A stretch of DNA of 64,000 bases from Bretschneidera sinensis (GCA_023935145.1 JALCZK010000201.1:85677-149676); one strand, 5' to 3'. Numbered from the stretch's first letter, positions 1-12,241 are shown. Numbers and translations: made by a program. The notes: a model not told the origin generated them from the letters alone.

Positions 1-286
1 TTATCTGCTTTGAACAAGAATAAAAAAACAGAAATTCTGTTCTTTTACGTTTGCCCCCAATTTCTCAAAAGAGGAAAAAAAACCTACCAATCAAAAGAAG
101 AAAGAAAAAAACAGAAGTTTCTCACACAAATTCTAGCCTATCCAGTTCGAAACAAAAAAAAAAACATAAAACCCATAAACGGAATTTCAACGAAGAGAAC
201 GTAAAGAAAAGTACTTCTAAAGAACGACGAAAACGGAAAATAAAAAACAAGAGTAAACAGGAAACCGAAAGTATATTTCACATTAC
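1..286 (-). other. Intron 1 of the MYB-like gene (partial)
   Basis: A GT donor at 286-285 opens this stretch. On the minus strand it has no continuation of the MYB repeat and is A/T-rich, as expected for an intron. The small open frames across it on the plus strand are lysine-rich low-complexity readings and are not supported as genes. Confidence 0.6.
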
Positions 287-618
287 TTGTGCTCTTCTTC
301 GGTCCACGGAGTCCCCTTTTTCCTCTCGTTCCCAAACGATATCTGATTCGCCGACTCCCAATTCTGAAACGCGGTCGAGTCATCGTAACTCGGAATCTCA
401 ACTCGGCCCGAGTCAATCTCTAAGACATCATGAACCAACGTGTCATAGTGTTCTTTCACTTCCCTCGCTGACTTCCCAGGCACCTGATCGGCGATATTCT
501 GCCATCGATCAGGCGATTCCTCCGGGAACATGACCAACGCCTCCTCGAAGCGCTTGTCTTCGAGCCGATCCCATTGAGTAGAAGACTGAGTCGTCGTCAT
601 CATCGTTTCTCGGTACAT
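287..618 (-). CDS. DIVARICATA-like MYB/SANT transcription factor, first exon (partial)
   Basis: This is exon 1 of a two-repeat MYB-related (DIVARICATA/I-box type) transcription factor, expected to bind DNA in the nucleus. The translation has the N-terminal SANT repeat: a WDRLEDKRFEEAL start, PDRWQNIADQVPGK, then REVKEHYDTLVHDV, followed by an IDSGRVEIPSY linker. The exon ends in GTPWTEEEH, where the second repeat (with SHAQKYF) begins. A GT donor lies at 286-285 after CACAA, so the next codon would finish as Lys across the intron, as in the family. No second exon is visible in 1-286, so the rest lies left of the window. The first ATG is at 618-616; a second pair of Met codons follows five residues later and could also be the start. 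The exon looks intact. The symbol is left empty because the family is large. Confidence 0.88.
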
Positions 619-651
619 AACAAATCACAACAGGAACTGACTGGGTTCAAT

Positions 652-653
<2 letters not shown>

Positions 654-686
<33 letters not shown>
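654..686. repeat. (CT)n microsatellite in the MYB gene 5' UTR
   Basis: An uninterrupted CT dinucleotide run lies about 36 bp upstream of the MYB ATG. In the minus-strand transcript it reads as a GA run, in what should be the 5' leader. Confidence 0.9.
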
Positions 687-689
<3 letters not shown>

Positions 690-754
690 CTCTTTCTTGA
701 AGATTTCGCATATGGGTTTGGTGGGAGATTTGATTTTAGAGGGGTTAAGTGCAT

Positions 755-768
755 ATGTATATATAGGG
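755..768 (-). promoter_or_regulatory. Probable TATA box of the MYB-like gene
   Basis: On the minus strand this reads CCCCTATATATACATA. It is about 140 bp upstream of the first ATG, so transcription would start near 730 and give a leader of roughly 110 nt containing the GA run. The call rests only on motif and spacing. Confidence 0.4.
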
Positions 769-1014
769 GTGTATGTATGGGTCTATGTATAGAGAGAGAA
801 AATGGTTGTACTTGTACGGGTTTCGGATTCTGGTTTGTTTTTGGAGTTTTGCATGTACAGCTCACAGTTTTAATTCAACACGTTTTAGTTTTTATTGGAT
901 TTTCTTTTTAGGTCCGTTGAAAGCTATAGTTGTTTGTTTGTGCTTTTTACTGTGAGACCTAAATTAGTGGATTTTGTCTTTTGTTTTTTTCTTTTTATAG
1001 TCATGTGTATTCTA

Positions 1015-2575
1015 AAACAAAATACAGTTACAACTAAATATATATATATATATATTACCATAATAGCAAGAAAAAATAAAAAAATTACAGCAAATTACCC
1101 AAAATTTTAATATTTGTGTTTAGATTTCTTTACTTTTAAATACAGTTACTACTAAAAAAAACTTATATTACCATAATAGGAAAAAAAAGTAAATTACAGC
1201 AAATTACCCAAATTTTGAATATTTGTGTTTAGATTTTTTTTCTTTTAAATACAGTTACTACTAAAAAAACTTATATTACCATAATAGGAAGAAAAAAAGT
1301 AAATTATAGCAAATTACCCAAACTTTGAATATTTGTGTTTAGATTTTTTTACTTTTAAATACAGTTACTACTAAAAAAACTTATATTACCATAATAGGAA
1401 GAAAAAAAGTAAATTACAGCAAATTACCCAAATTTTGAATATTTGTGTTTAGATTTTTTTTACTTTTAAGTACAGTTACTACTAAAAAAACTTATATTAC
1501 CATAATAGGAAAAAAAAAGTAAATCGCAGGAAATTACCCAAATTTTGAATATTTATGTTTAGATTTTTTTACTTTAAAAAACAGTTACTACTAAAAAAAA
1601 TTTATATTACCATAATAGGAAGAAAAAAAGTAAATTACAGCAAAGTACCCAAATTTTGAATATTTGTGTTTAGATTTCTTTACTTTTAAATACAGTTACT
1701 ACTAAAAAAAACTTATATTACCATAATAGGAAAAAAAAAAAGTAAATTACAGCAAATTACCCAAAATTTGAATATTTGTGTTTATATTTTTTTACTTTTA
1801 AATACAGTTACTACTAAAAAAACTTATATTACCATAATAGGAAGAAAAAAAGTAAATTACAGCAAATTACCCAAATTTTGAATATTTGTGTTTAGATTTT
1901 TTTACTTTTAAATGCAGTTACTACTAAAAAAACTTGTATTACCATAATAGGAAAAAAAACAGCAAATTACCCAAATTTTAAATATTTGTGTTTAGATTTT
2001 TTTACTTTTAAATACAGTTACTACTAAAAAACTTATATTACCATAATAGGAAGAAAAAAAGTAAATTACAGCAAATTACCCAAATTTTGAATATTTGTGT
2101 TTAGATTTTTTACTTTTAAATACAGTTACTACTAAAAAAAACTTATATTACCATAATAGGAAGAAAAAAAGTAAATTACAGCAAATTACCCAAATTTTGA
2201 ATATTTGTGTTTAGATTTTTTACTTTTAAATACAGTTACTACTAAAAAAACTTATATCACCATAATAGGGGGAAAAAGTAAATTACAGCAAATTACCCAA
2301 ATTCTGAATATTTGTGTTTAAATATAGTTACTACTAAAAAAATTTATATCACCATAATAGGGGAAAAAAGTAAATTACAGCAAATTACCTTATTGTTATG
2401 TATTAGGAAATTTTTGATTATTTGTGTTTAAAATGTTTTACTTTTAAATACAGTAACTAGTAAAAAAATTATATTACCATAATAGCAAAAAAAAAATTAC
2501 AGAAAATTACCGTATTGTTATGTGTTAGAAAAAATTTGAATATTTGTGTTTAAAATGTTTTACTTTAAACCAATT
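1015..2575. repeat. Tandem array of ~110-bp units (about 14 copies)
   Basis: The unit reads roughly TACAGTTACTACTAAAAAAA, then TTATATTACCATAATAGGAA, AGTAAATTACAGCAAATTAC, and a tail with ATATTTGTGTTTAGATT. The CAGTTACTA anchor falls at about 1024, 1142, 1251, 1361, 1472, 1581, 1692, 1804, 1914, 2014, 2122, 2232, 2324 and 2450. Spacing is mostly 108-112 bp, with shortened units of 100 and 92 bp and longer end units of 118 and 126 bp. Inner copies are near identical and the right-hand copies diverge. Each unit has at least one stop in every frame I read, so it is a non-coding minisatellite. It lies about 400 bp upstream of the MYB gene start. Confidence 0.95.
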
Positions 2576-5568
2576 ACTTTATTAGCATATTGGTTGAGAG
2601 ATAATCAAACATGAATCTTCCTTATAGAAAACTCGAAAGTAATTAACTACTTTATTATAATCTTTTACCCGTCTTAACTTAATTATGTATCACAATTGTA
2701 AGCATAATTCTATTAAAAATTTAATTTGAAATAAAATAAAATAAATATATTTCAAGTCTTTCTTCCCTCATTTAAATAGCTCTCCATTTATATTCTCCTT
2801 TTGGCATTAATTATTAATCAATCACTGTAAATTTGTAACTCGAGTTATTTTTTTTTAATAAGACGAGACGTATGTTTCGAAACATTTTTCAAAAAATAAT
2901 AATAATAAAATAATAAAAATAATAATTAATATTTAAATATAATTAATTATCAATAAATTTTAATACTTTGAGGCTTAAAATAATTAAATATTGGATTGAA
3001 ATTTTTTTTTTCCTTTTTTCTATCCAAGATTCTTTAATTGAAATTCAAAGCAAGTCTAATATTGATAATGGTGATGAGCAGCATCCTTGACTCCTAAGAC
3101 CAAATGGACATTACGAAATTGTAGGATTACTCACAATGGCCTTTGATAATACTCCTGAATCATGATATTCCAAAAGCGAGTTATTCTTATACTTTAAGAA
3201 AGGTGAAGGATATGATACTGTTGACGCGGAAATCTTACCAGCTGAGAAGGAATCCATGTCTTGAAAGAATCTTGATTCAAACACCCATGATGGGTCAATT
3301 TTATATCTTTACTTTTATATTTTTACTCTCATCGTTTGTATTTAAAGGATATTAAATTCTAGTCATTTAAACTCGTGTTTTATATATTTCTGTAGGTATA
3401 TCATTAACTCGTGGCAAGAACCCTTTTTTTGGCAAACGTATTTATTTAAAGTGTTATCACTAAAACACAGACAAATCGACTTGTTTGTAATCAAAACTCA
3501 CAAAATCGAGGCAACATTATAGTACAAAAGCAGTCTATTTTTAGTTAAATATTATAGAACGCTGTTGCTATATAATACTCATTTTTTCTTATAATGATTG
3601 TCACGTTTACTATTTATCCAAGTAAATTAATATTTTTTTTCTAATGTTAAACTATTAAGAAATTTTAATTTTTTTCATATATAAATAAATAAAGTTTAGA
3701 AGTTTTCTAAATTTTTTATATTTTTAAAATAATTAAAATTAAAATTACTTCAAAAAGTGATAAGTGACAATAGTTTTGAGATAGAAAAAGTAGTACATAT
3801 AGATAAAATGACGGAATGAATTTGTTTTTTTAGTACATATTGCAAAAGTTTGCATAATTATTTGAGTTCATATAGCCCAATATTTGAGCAATATATTTAG
3901 TTCAATGTATTGAATCTCCATTGGCTTAAAATATATTAAGTAACACCCTAGGTTGGTCACAATTTCATCCAAATCCCAATGTAAAATACGTTTTTACACA
4001 TTATCGATCGATTATATATATGATGTGATAATATTCACATGGTCATACGGTTTGAACAAAAAACATGTGTTTGAACGAGAATATAATTAGAGATGACAAT
4101 TTGATACAACTCTAAATTATTATATTTTATGTAAAGTTGTCGATTCACTTTATTATTCTTTAATCCTAAACTCTTGCATTTATGACTATGTTTGGAAATT
4201 AATTAAAACATGTTTAAATCAGTAAATTCAATCAATTTTTACTTTGAACTGATTTAAACATATTTTATTCAGTCCAAAACATGATTTATATAACTCGTTA
4301 TTACTTTTTATTAAAAACATGTAAATTCAATTGATTATTAACTAGAACTACTGATTTCAAATTGACTAACATCTTTTACGAAACATCAATGATACTTCTA
4401 CATTGAGAGGAGGCAGTAAAGCTTGACATTTTTTGGTCCAATAATTTTATTGGTAATTACTTTAAAAAAATTTAATAACACGAGAGAACTCAATTAATAA
4501 TGCGGAGAGACAAAAAAAAAAATCACTTTATATCTATGTGGCATGATTTTATTGATTGAGAGACTTAAATATATAAATTGCAGTCATCTCTTAATGATTT
4601 TTAACGTTTTCTGATTTAAAAAAATTATTAATAATTGTTTTAATCTTTATTAATAACATCGAAAAACTACACTAAAAACGTTAAAAGAAAAACTAAAAGT
4701 ATTGTTTCATACCCACCGGATCAACCTTTTATCTTTACCCTTTGCCAAATCATTCTATTTCTATGATTGAAGACGAAAAGCCAATGCCCGTTGTTGACTT
4801 AGATCCTCTTTTGAGGTTAAAGTGCGAACTTTTGTACTGTCGGCAACCGCCCGTCGTGACGTGGAATGTTCCGTGACCTGGCAATTACTTTGCGAAACCT
4901 TTTCTCTCTCTCCCTCTAGAAACTGCTAACTACGTAGTCGTTTTTGTTTGGAAGTATTTTTAAGCTGGCTGCTTTGTTTTCCTCTACGTGGCTGACACTC
5001 TTAATGACACGGCAAAGCAGCCTACCCAAAAAAAGTTTATGGATAAGATGGAATTGACACATCATCATGCCTCTTAAATATTGACGCGTGAAGCCCACCT
5101 GATCTAATAGGCTAAGGTGACTATTATAAACTATATTCGTTCACACTATAAAGTGACATTAAATGTCAAACATCATATCTATTTTCAAGTCTTATATTAA
5201 TTTATTTTTATTTCTCATAACTTAAATTTTTTATTCATATTTTTCTACTATTTTATGTTTCATTGTTTGACTTACCAAAAATAATGTTGAATCTTATTTT
5301 TATTAGTATTTTAATTTTTATTTATTCAAAATTAACTGAAAAAAATTCTAAATTTTTTATAAAACATATTTAAAAATTATTGGACTGTACACCTTTGTTG
5401 GAGAAGTCTCTTGAGACTAAAATACATCTTCCATTCTTTTTTTCTAACAATATGAAGATCAGAAGCTTTGAAATCATGTAATTGTCTTTGTTTGGTGTTC
5501 ATCAATTAAAATGTTTAAAAAAATTATTTTTTAAATATATAATCTAATTATTTAAATAAAGTTAAGTA
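2576..5568. other. Intergenic, no gene seen
   Basis: This stretch is strongly A/T-rich with many homopolymers. Short open frames (for example 3143-3355) have no recognisable domain. A less A/T-rich island at about 4770-5100 has no gene match. I see no RNA gene. Confidence 0.6.
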
Positions 5569-5856
5569 TTTATACTTATTATTTATAAAGCCAGAACCTT
5601 CATTTGATGTTCACCTTTCAAAATATTTCGTAAACCCCTACTTAAATATATAAATTAAATATTTAAATAAGGTTATATATGTAACTTCATTGACTTAAAT
5701 TATTTACATTTTTCTCCTATGTTTTTCTCTTTTACCATCACACTCAGACTTAACTTCTCTCATCTCTCTATCTCTTTTATCTTCAAACCATGTCCGCTAT
5801 CCCGCTCAAACTTAATTTTCCCATCAACACACGTCATGCGTGTGTTGAGATACTAG
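5569..5856 (+). mobile_element. Short non-autonomous Helitron
   Basis: The right end is a textbook Helitron 3' terminus: a perfect 9-bp stem hairpin (CAACACACG, loop TCATG, CGTGTGTTG, 5825-5847), five bases, then CTAG at 5853-5856 followed by a host T. The left end, TTTATACTTATTATTTATAA at 5569 after a host A, resembles the plant Helitron 5' consensus with one changed base (TC to TT). The 288-bp interior is pyrimidine-rich and has no Rep/helicase coding, so the element is non-autonomous. A related copy lies in reverse at about 56.6-56.8 kb. Confidence 0.65.
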
Positions 5857-6081
5857 TGTAAATAAACTTACTTAAACTCTCTTCATTTTTCTATATGTTT
5901 TTCTCTCCTAGTGTCTCATCCAAACTTAATTTTCTCACATTTCTTACATTACTCTCTCATATCAAACTCACGTTAATTATCTCTTTCTCTATGTCTCTAT
6001 CTTTTTTATTATTCCTTTTAATTGACCAATATTAATATAGACAGATCAATACACATTACGCGCATGTTAAGATATTAGTAA
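5857..6081 (+). mobile_element. Degenerate second Helitron 3' end, adjacent
   Basis: Directly right of the first element the same pyrimidine-rich interior recurs (TTTTTCTATATGTTTTTCTC, CCAAACTTAATTTTCTCAC). It ends in ACACATTACGCGCATGTTAAGATATTAG, a decayed version of the neighbour's hairpin plus CTAG. This fits a tandem or nested 3' end of the same family with a broken hairpin. Confidence 0.45.
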
Positions 6082-8760
6082 CCCATAATAATCCAATTCA
6101 GAAACTTTCTCAAAAAACTACATCTGTTAAAACAAAGGGGGATCAACCCACATCTCACTTTTCTCAGTTTATGTACATGCACATCAATATCTCAAACTGA
6201 TCAATACCCACAAAAAAAAAAAATCAATTTAAAAATCTTCAAAAGACCTTAACCTTAGGGCCAAGCAATTGGAATTTTTTGTGCAAGTGAGAACCGAAAT
6301 CGTGAAGTGAAAGGTTGGCAAGCCCTCCCTTTAGCCAGAAGGTTTGGAGGCTTGGGCCTTGCTTTAGTGTTTTGTTTTACAAGTTTTGTACATTTAAGGA
6401 TTGACTCATTGACCCCATAAATCTAAAACTCTGGCCCAACTCTATCAGCAAACCCAATTGTGAGCTAATTGGATCATGCTGTTATTAGGAGATATTTAAA
6501 ATATTCAATTTCCTTTTCTTTTGGCAAAACCAACACCTTTGCTTTTCCTAGCTAGTCTCTCAATTTTTATATTGTGAATCCAGAGGGACGTATCCCACAT
6601 GCTGGCCAGCAGACCCTCAGCCCTTTTTCTTATTAATATGTAATGAATGTTAAAAAATCGACTAGGAGACAAAACACTGGTCATGGACATGTTTTTGTAA
6701 TCGAATTATGTGATCTTACGTTCCAATTAGATTAAGATCAAATATAAACCTACAAAACCCCATTTCTTCCTGTACTTTTACCAAGCGACCATATAGCTGT
6801 GAAGCAATTTAAATTGGCAATTAAATCTTAATTGGGGTACCCTTATGCTTTGTTGTGTCTTATATACTCTTAACATGCTTCAAAAGTGTTTCTGTTGTGG
6901 TCTTAAAGTAAGCTATCATGAAGTCTAGTCAGTCAGTCAGTCAGTCAGTCAGTCGGAGGAAGAAGAAGAAGATAAAGGAAGGAAGAATGGTCAAAAAAGC
7001 CAAATTGAAGAAATCTTAAAATAATTTGGGTTGGATTTTGCAATGCCGTGGCGGTAAAAAGTGATGGAGACCATGTGACACCCAGTGACATAAAAGCAAT
7101 TGAAAGTGGTAACTCTTTCCGTCCCTTTAGTTGGAATTTTTTTGTCTCACTCGGGTGGCGAATTTTTTTTTTTTGTCTCAAACGTTCACATCTTCTGAAA
7201 AATGTTTTTTAATGGTTAAACAGAGTTTATAGGTTAATTTTGCATAAATTACATAAATTATTAATGTAATTTATTTATTTTATATTTAATAGTGTGATAA
7301 AAATCATTGTTTTAAAATATGGGTTTCGAACATATCGAGAACTCATTCAAAAACGAGACATTATGAAAGCACTTCAAGATGTGAAAAGTTAAACGTTCTT
7401 TTGGTTGGATGTTTGTTTTTATGTTTGAGATGTACGTTCAGGACGCAAAAATTACATCTCAAATACACGTCTTGTGAAATTTTTTTAAAATTTTAAAATA
7501 TATATAAATTAAAGTCTCAAACTTATAATCTAAAGATTGTTATAAATTTTATTTATTAAATTAATATTTTTATTGTGATATTATTATATTTTATAAATAT
7601 ATAAAATATGTTATCTGATTTAATAATGAAGTACGTTTTTAATCAGAGGCATATTACCCCTACGCGTGTTCTGTTGTTTCCGATTCCCATCTAAATCTCT
7701 TAGTTGGAGACTGACAAAAGAGATGAACAGACCCTGAAAAGGCTTTGAATTCCAATTTCCAGAAGAAAAAAAAGGAAGGGTGATATATGAATATCTACAT
7801 TGGGGGGCTAAAAGAAACTATAAATATTTACTGTATGATTCTGTGGAACCCATAACTTTGCAACTAATTCTCAAGAATTGTTGATTGGTCATGGACTGAT
7901 AAGATTGTGCCCATACCATTGCTTCTTAGCATAGTCACTCCCTTTGCAGGTCTGACAATAGTAGCACAGCGCTGTGCAGAGAATTTTATCCATTTTGGAT
8001 AAAACTTGTTACATGCTCGTGGGGATAACCAACCTAGTTACACAATTTACTATAATTAGCAAGCGCAGCAGCGACCATGTACAATTTCGAATTGTCGGTG
8101 CAACTTGAGCAAGTCCGTTCCACCCAACTCGGATTTTGGGTGTGGTGAGGTTAGAGATTGTTTTTAGGTTTGGATAGGATTAGAATTGAATTTTTTTTAA
8201 CCCAAATCAAATTTTGGTTAAGTTTTTGAGTTAAATTAAAATTAAAGTTTTTGCAATTGTAACCCAATTTATAATTCGTGATTTTGAATTTAATTATTTA
8301 AATTTATGTAAGATATTCAAACTTTTAAAATTTAAATTTTTGGGATATATTAAAATTTAAATTATTTAATATAACTTTTTATAATATATTTAGATATAAT
8401 ATAAATAAATAAAATTTAAAAATTTAATCCGAGCCAATTCAACTTGGTCTATTTAAGTTTATTTTGATTTCAAAAATCAATTAGAATCCAATCCGAATCA
8501 ACCCAAGTTTTTCGCGTGTGAGGTTAAAATTGAGATTTATACAATCTGTCATAAGTTGGATTGGATTAAAATTAAAAAAATTATACATAAATATAAAACT
8601 CAAAAATCAATATTATCGATAAAGTTTTCAATCGATCTAAATGATTTAGACCGAACCAATCGAATCTATCTTAAGAAATGCTGGATTTACGGATGGAGCC
8701 CTAATTCATGGCCCAACCCACGAATCCTAATCCAAACATTGGAAGTCACGCCAATAAACC
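6082..8760. other. Intergenic, no gene seen
   Basis: A/T-rich DNA with short open frames only (6505-6690 and 6945-7181 on minus), none with a recognisable domain. The part after 8080 has many AACCCAA/TTGGGTT words, such as occur near the ends of hAT-type relics, but I could not define termini. Confidence 0.5.
6926..6955. repeat. (AGTC)n microsatellite
   Basis: About seven consecutive copies of a tetranucleotide (GTCA/AGTC register) lie in a gene-free region, followed by a GGAAGAAGAAG stretch. Confidence 0.85.
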
Positions 8761-8770
8761 CTGTTCGGGT

Positions 8771-8855
8771 CACGTGTCCTCCACCCTCTGCACTAAATCC
8801 GTGCTTATCTCTTAAGATCATTTTCCCACGTGTCATAATTAGTGGTACACACGTG
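8771..8855. promoter_or_regulatory. Cluster of three G-boxes (CACGTG)
   Basis: CACGTG occurs at 8771-8776, 8827-8832 and 8850-8855, two of them followed by T (ABRE-like). No gene start is recognisable nearby; the next gene begins at 12242. The cluster may be a relic promoter or a distal element. Confidence 0.35.
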
Positions 8856-10587
8856 TAACGTTTGATTTTTTTTTAGTATAGTTCTTTTGCCACGTACACC
8901 CTTTATCCAAACGACCTATTAGGCTACGAAGCACCACAAGGCCATTTTTGGCAAACTCCGTCTTGATTCAAATGTAACGGATCGTTAACTCATTGCCAAG
9001 TGGATTTTGACCTGACTAGGTCAGTTGAACGGATAAGTTACATTTCAAAGGTCAAAACTCAAAACTGAAAATGGCCTTTTCTATCTGAAAGATTATTTTT
9101 TTTATATAAATGAGTCATGGCTGTTAATGCGCTCATGCTTTTGCAAGGGAAAGCGATGACGCCGTTTAGTTGAAGAAGAAAAATGAAAAGAAAAGAAATA
9201 AGGTTGCAACCTCAAATTAACCCAATTCAATTTAATTTTTAAAAAATTAATATCGAGATTTTTTAGGATTAATTTTTAATTCAAATTAAATTTGGATTTG
9301 GTTATGATATTAATGAGTGAATCTATTACCCGTGAACATTAATTTATTTGTATAACTAATATTATTATTAATGATTTGAATTTGCGTAAGATATTTGATA
9401 TTTGAAAATTTAAATTTCAAACAGATATTCGAATTTTGAGATGTTAATTTGATTATTTTAAAATTATATTTGTAACATTTAGCTTTTAAAGCAAAAAATA
9501 AATATAATTTAATTTAGCTCGATCTAACCCAATTTATTTTAGTTCAAGTCAACCCAAACACAACTTAATTTTTTATAAATTGGATTAGGGTTAATCTATT
9601 ATCATCATATTAGTTTCAGGCTTGAATAGGTGCAATGAGAATAATTAAATCAATTATAACAAGTGAGTTTTTCGTTCACAATCGTTTTTAATTCAAAGTG
9701 ATTTATTTTATTCGACGTCCATCCTCACACACACACTCTCTCTCTCTCTTACTCACTATTTGTAAAATCACAAACATGTCACTCAAGAATATTAATTTAA
9801 GTTACTTTTTAGTTTATAAGGATTTGCATATATATTGGAATTTTTCGATTTGCTACAAATGTGGAATGGAGGCACTATCGATATGAGATGTAGGTTATCT
9901 TATAAACAAATAACGGTATGAAGTTTAGGAGTGAAATTGATGGATTTATTGCTACAAAACTTAGCTCCCAATCCAACTCGGTTAAGTTTGAATGAAAAAA
10001 AATGATCGAAAAGACTCGATCATGTAATTATTAGAAGTTATCAGAGTCAATTAAAACAATTGAAATAGAGGTGACTAAAATAAAACTCATTAAAAAGTTG
10101 TAGGACAAAAATCAGAGTTTAATCAAAATTCTCGAAACGAAATAATATTTTTGAAAAAGATGATTGAAAATAATTATTTCTATTAAATATATATTTGGGT
10201 TTAAAACTTTCCATCTTCTTATCCCATTATCTTTATAAATAATGATATATTTTAGTGACCATTTTATTTTTTTCTTGCAGTATGTTATGAAAAGGTTGAA
10301 AGAACATTTCCTTGTTTGGTTTTTCTTTCACTTTTCACTAATTTACATTATTGAAAATGTTTTGCACTATAAATCTAAAATGACATTATAATTTGAAATT
10401 ACATTATAATACAAAAGAATTAATGCATTAAAGAAACTGAGGGAATATTAGGAAAGAGTTACTATAAGTCATTTACAGTAAAGTTCAATGGACTCACGCA
10501 ATATATAAAAAAAATCGAAGCATCGAGTACGAGAGTTAATGAATTAAATTGTTAAAATCAAATGAAAGAATAATATTTATTAATAGT
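8856..10587. other. Intergenic, no gene seen
   Basis: A/T-rich DNA. A segment at about 9200-9600 has AACCCAATT-type words at both ends and may be an old transposon, but no target-site duplication can be read. A CT microsatellite lies near 9738. Confidence 0.5.
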
Positions 10588-10930
10588 TGTTAGAATTGGT
10601 ATATACTTTACGAGTTTTGTTTTATAGAATATTCGAAAATTTTAGATTATGTACACATTTTGGATTTAATTTTTTGTTTGACAGTTTGAGTTTGGGTCCA
10701 TGAATAGACGTGGTTTTGCAGCAAAATGAAAACCTTAATTAAGATGTCTTAAGTTGCTTAAAAATACTCTATATACACTAAACGCACATTGTAACGAGAG
10801 ATCTTGAAAATTGATTATCGTGAAACTTTTGACAAGATGTAGCTCTATTCTGAGTCGAATTTGAGTATATCGTGTTTATTATTTTATTTTTATTTATTAT
10901 GCGTGTGATTGACAGTTCTCAAATTATTCA
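10588..10930 (+). mobile_element. Solo LTR, 343 bp (same family as 21026-21372)
   Basis: The segment begins TGTTAGAATTGG and ends ATTATTCA, with 5-bp flanks ATAGT (10583-10587) and ATAGC (10931-10935), a target-site duplication with one change. Its interior matches the solo LTR at 21026-21372 in order: GAGTTTGGGTCCATGAATAG, AAAACCTTAATTAAGATGTC, TAACGAGAGATCTTG, TTTTGACAAGATGTAGCTC. No internal retrotransposon region is bounded by a second LTR, so it is a solo LTR left by recombination. Confidence 0.75.
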
Positions 10931-12100
10931 ATAGCACTCATAGATTTAAATTGATTTAAATTTCAAAGTATATATATCTAACAAAATGTGTCATCTTAGA
11001 ACGAGATTGTCAAATTTAAAATAATGGTTTTTTTTTTTGACATGACGATTTCTAGAAGATTTAATTCCTTTAACGGAATGAAAAAGGGAGTTAGAAGAAT
11101 AGTTAAGTCAAGAGGGTAAGTTTTAGTGCCTAAAAGTTCATTAGAAGACGTTATGGGGTGCTTGTGTTCGATTTTGTCGTTAGAATGAAAGGAAGATCAG
11201 ATGACTTAGTAAGGGTGACAAGAAGTTGAAAGTATGTTAAACTATTTGAAGGAACAGACGAATGGTGTTTGATTGATGATTCAGTTTGAACTTTGTAAGA
11301 ATTATAACCTTGAAAATCTTGAGGCTATTGTTAATGTTTAGAAATATGATGAATTGGAAAAGAGAGGAAAGCCTAAGTGTGAATCGAAATGCTATAGATA
11401 GAATCGAACAGAAGATAAAAATTTGAGAAAAATGGTTGTATGAGAAATAGATATGAGAAATTATTAATGTAAGAAATCTAATGGGCTACAAGGGCAGAAG
11501 ATAAAGGTACTCTTAAAAATTTGGGTGGAAGATAATCTAAAGTGTATCTTTGAGAGTTTTATGAGAAAGAAAAGTACTGGTTAGACGTGAAGTGTAAAGT
11601 ATGTGATAAAGAGGATGAGTAAAAGACTTGTTCTAAGGAGAGATGTAAAAGAATGGGATGACTCTAAATGGATAAAAGAGTAGTAAAACTTGAAGTATGA
11701 TGGACACTAAAGAAAATGTTTATTTGGGTAAGATCATTAGGAAGTTCGAAGTAGAGATTAAGGGCAAGTTAAATAAGTTATAATTAAGGACAACCATATG
11801 ATAAGGTTGAAGAAGAGACTTGTTTTTCACTAAAAAAACAATTAATTCATTCTCTCAATTATTTTCAAGTTTATTTTTAAATTTTTATTTGAATTTCATA
11901 TCTTGTGCTAACCAAACGGAGCCTAGTGGTTATGCGGGGCATAGAAGTAGAACGCCTGATTTTCCCACTTTGGCAAAGCCGTAAAGTCAGTGTGTACATT
12001 AATGTACTCCGTATGATTTACTAGCAAAGGTCTACCAAAGAAAAATCCCAAACAAAAATACCCCGTTCTCTCATCATTTATACAAACTGGCCCTTTATTC
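10931..12100. other. Intergenic; possible decayed retrotransposon relic, then CAT promoter region
   Basis: From about 11040 to 11800 the plus strand has G/A-rich, coding-like composition broken by many stops, such as a decayed gag region might leave, but no motif is secure. At 11905-11930 a MITE-like end (CTAACCAAACGGAGCC) is seen without a partner. Confidence 0.35.
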
Positions 12101-12135
12101 ACCGTCCATCCTCAGTCTCTCTCTCTCATTCACTC

Positions 12136-12141
12136 TATAAA
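12136..12141 (+). promoter_or_regulatory. Probable TATA box of the CAT transporter gene
   Basis: TATAAA in the context CACTCTATAAATCGTC lies about 105 bp upstream of the ATG. It follows a CT-rich run, and a CA-rich leader with AGAGAAG repeats comes after it. Confidence 0.5.
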
Positions 12142-12241
12142 TCGTCACCCTCAGACCAGTCCCTCTCTAAAGAGAAAAAACAAACCCACTTATCTGTATC
12201 AGTCTACAAATATATAAACACAGAGAAGAGAAAGAGGAAAA

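Noticed and set aside
51..533. 160-codon plus-strand open frame over the MYB exon
   Set aside because: It is the reverse shadow of the MYB exon joined to an A-rich intron reading. The minus strand carries the SANT domain.
1015..2575. CRISPR-like regular repeats
   Set aside because: The ~110-bp units are head-to-tail without unique spacers and lie in a plant nuclear genome, so this is a minisatellite.
3143..3355. 70-codon open frame in A/T-rich DNA
   Set aside because: No domain, no splice context and a low-complexity hydrophobic end.
10940..11800. Possible gag-like relic after the 10.6-kb solo LTR
   Set aside because: Words such as KLFEGTDEW suggest gag, but stops are dense and the LTR has its own target-site duplication, so it is not linked to this stretch.
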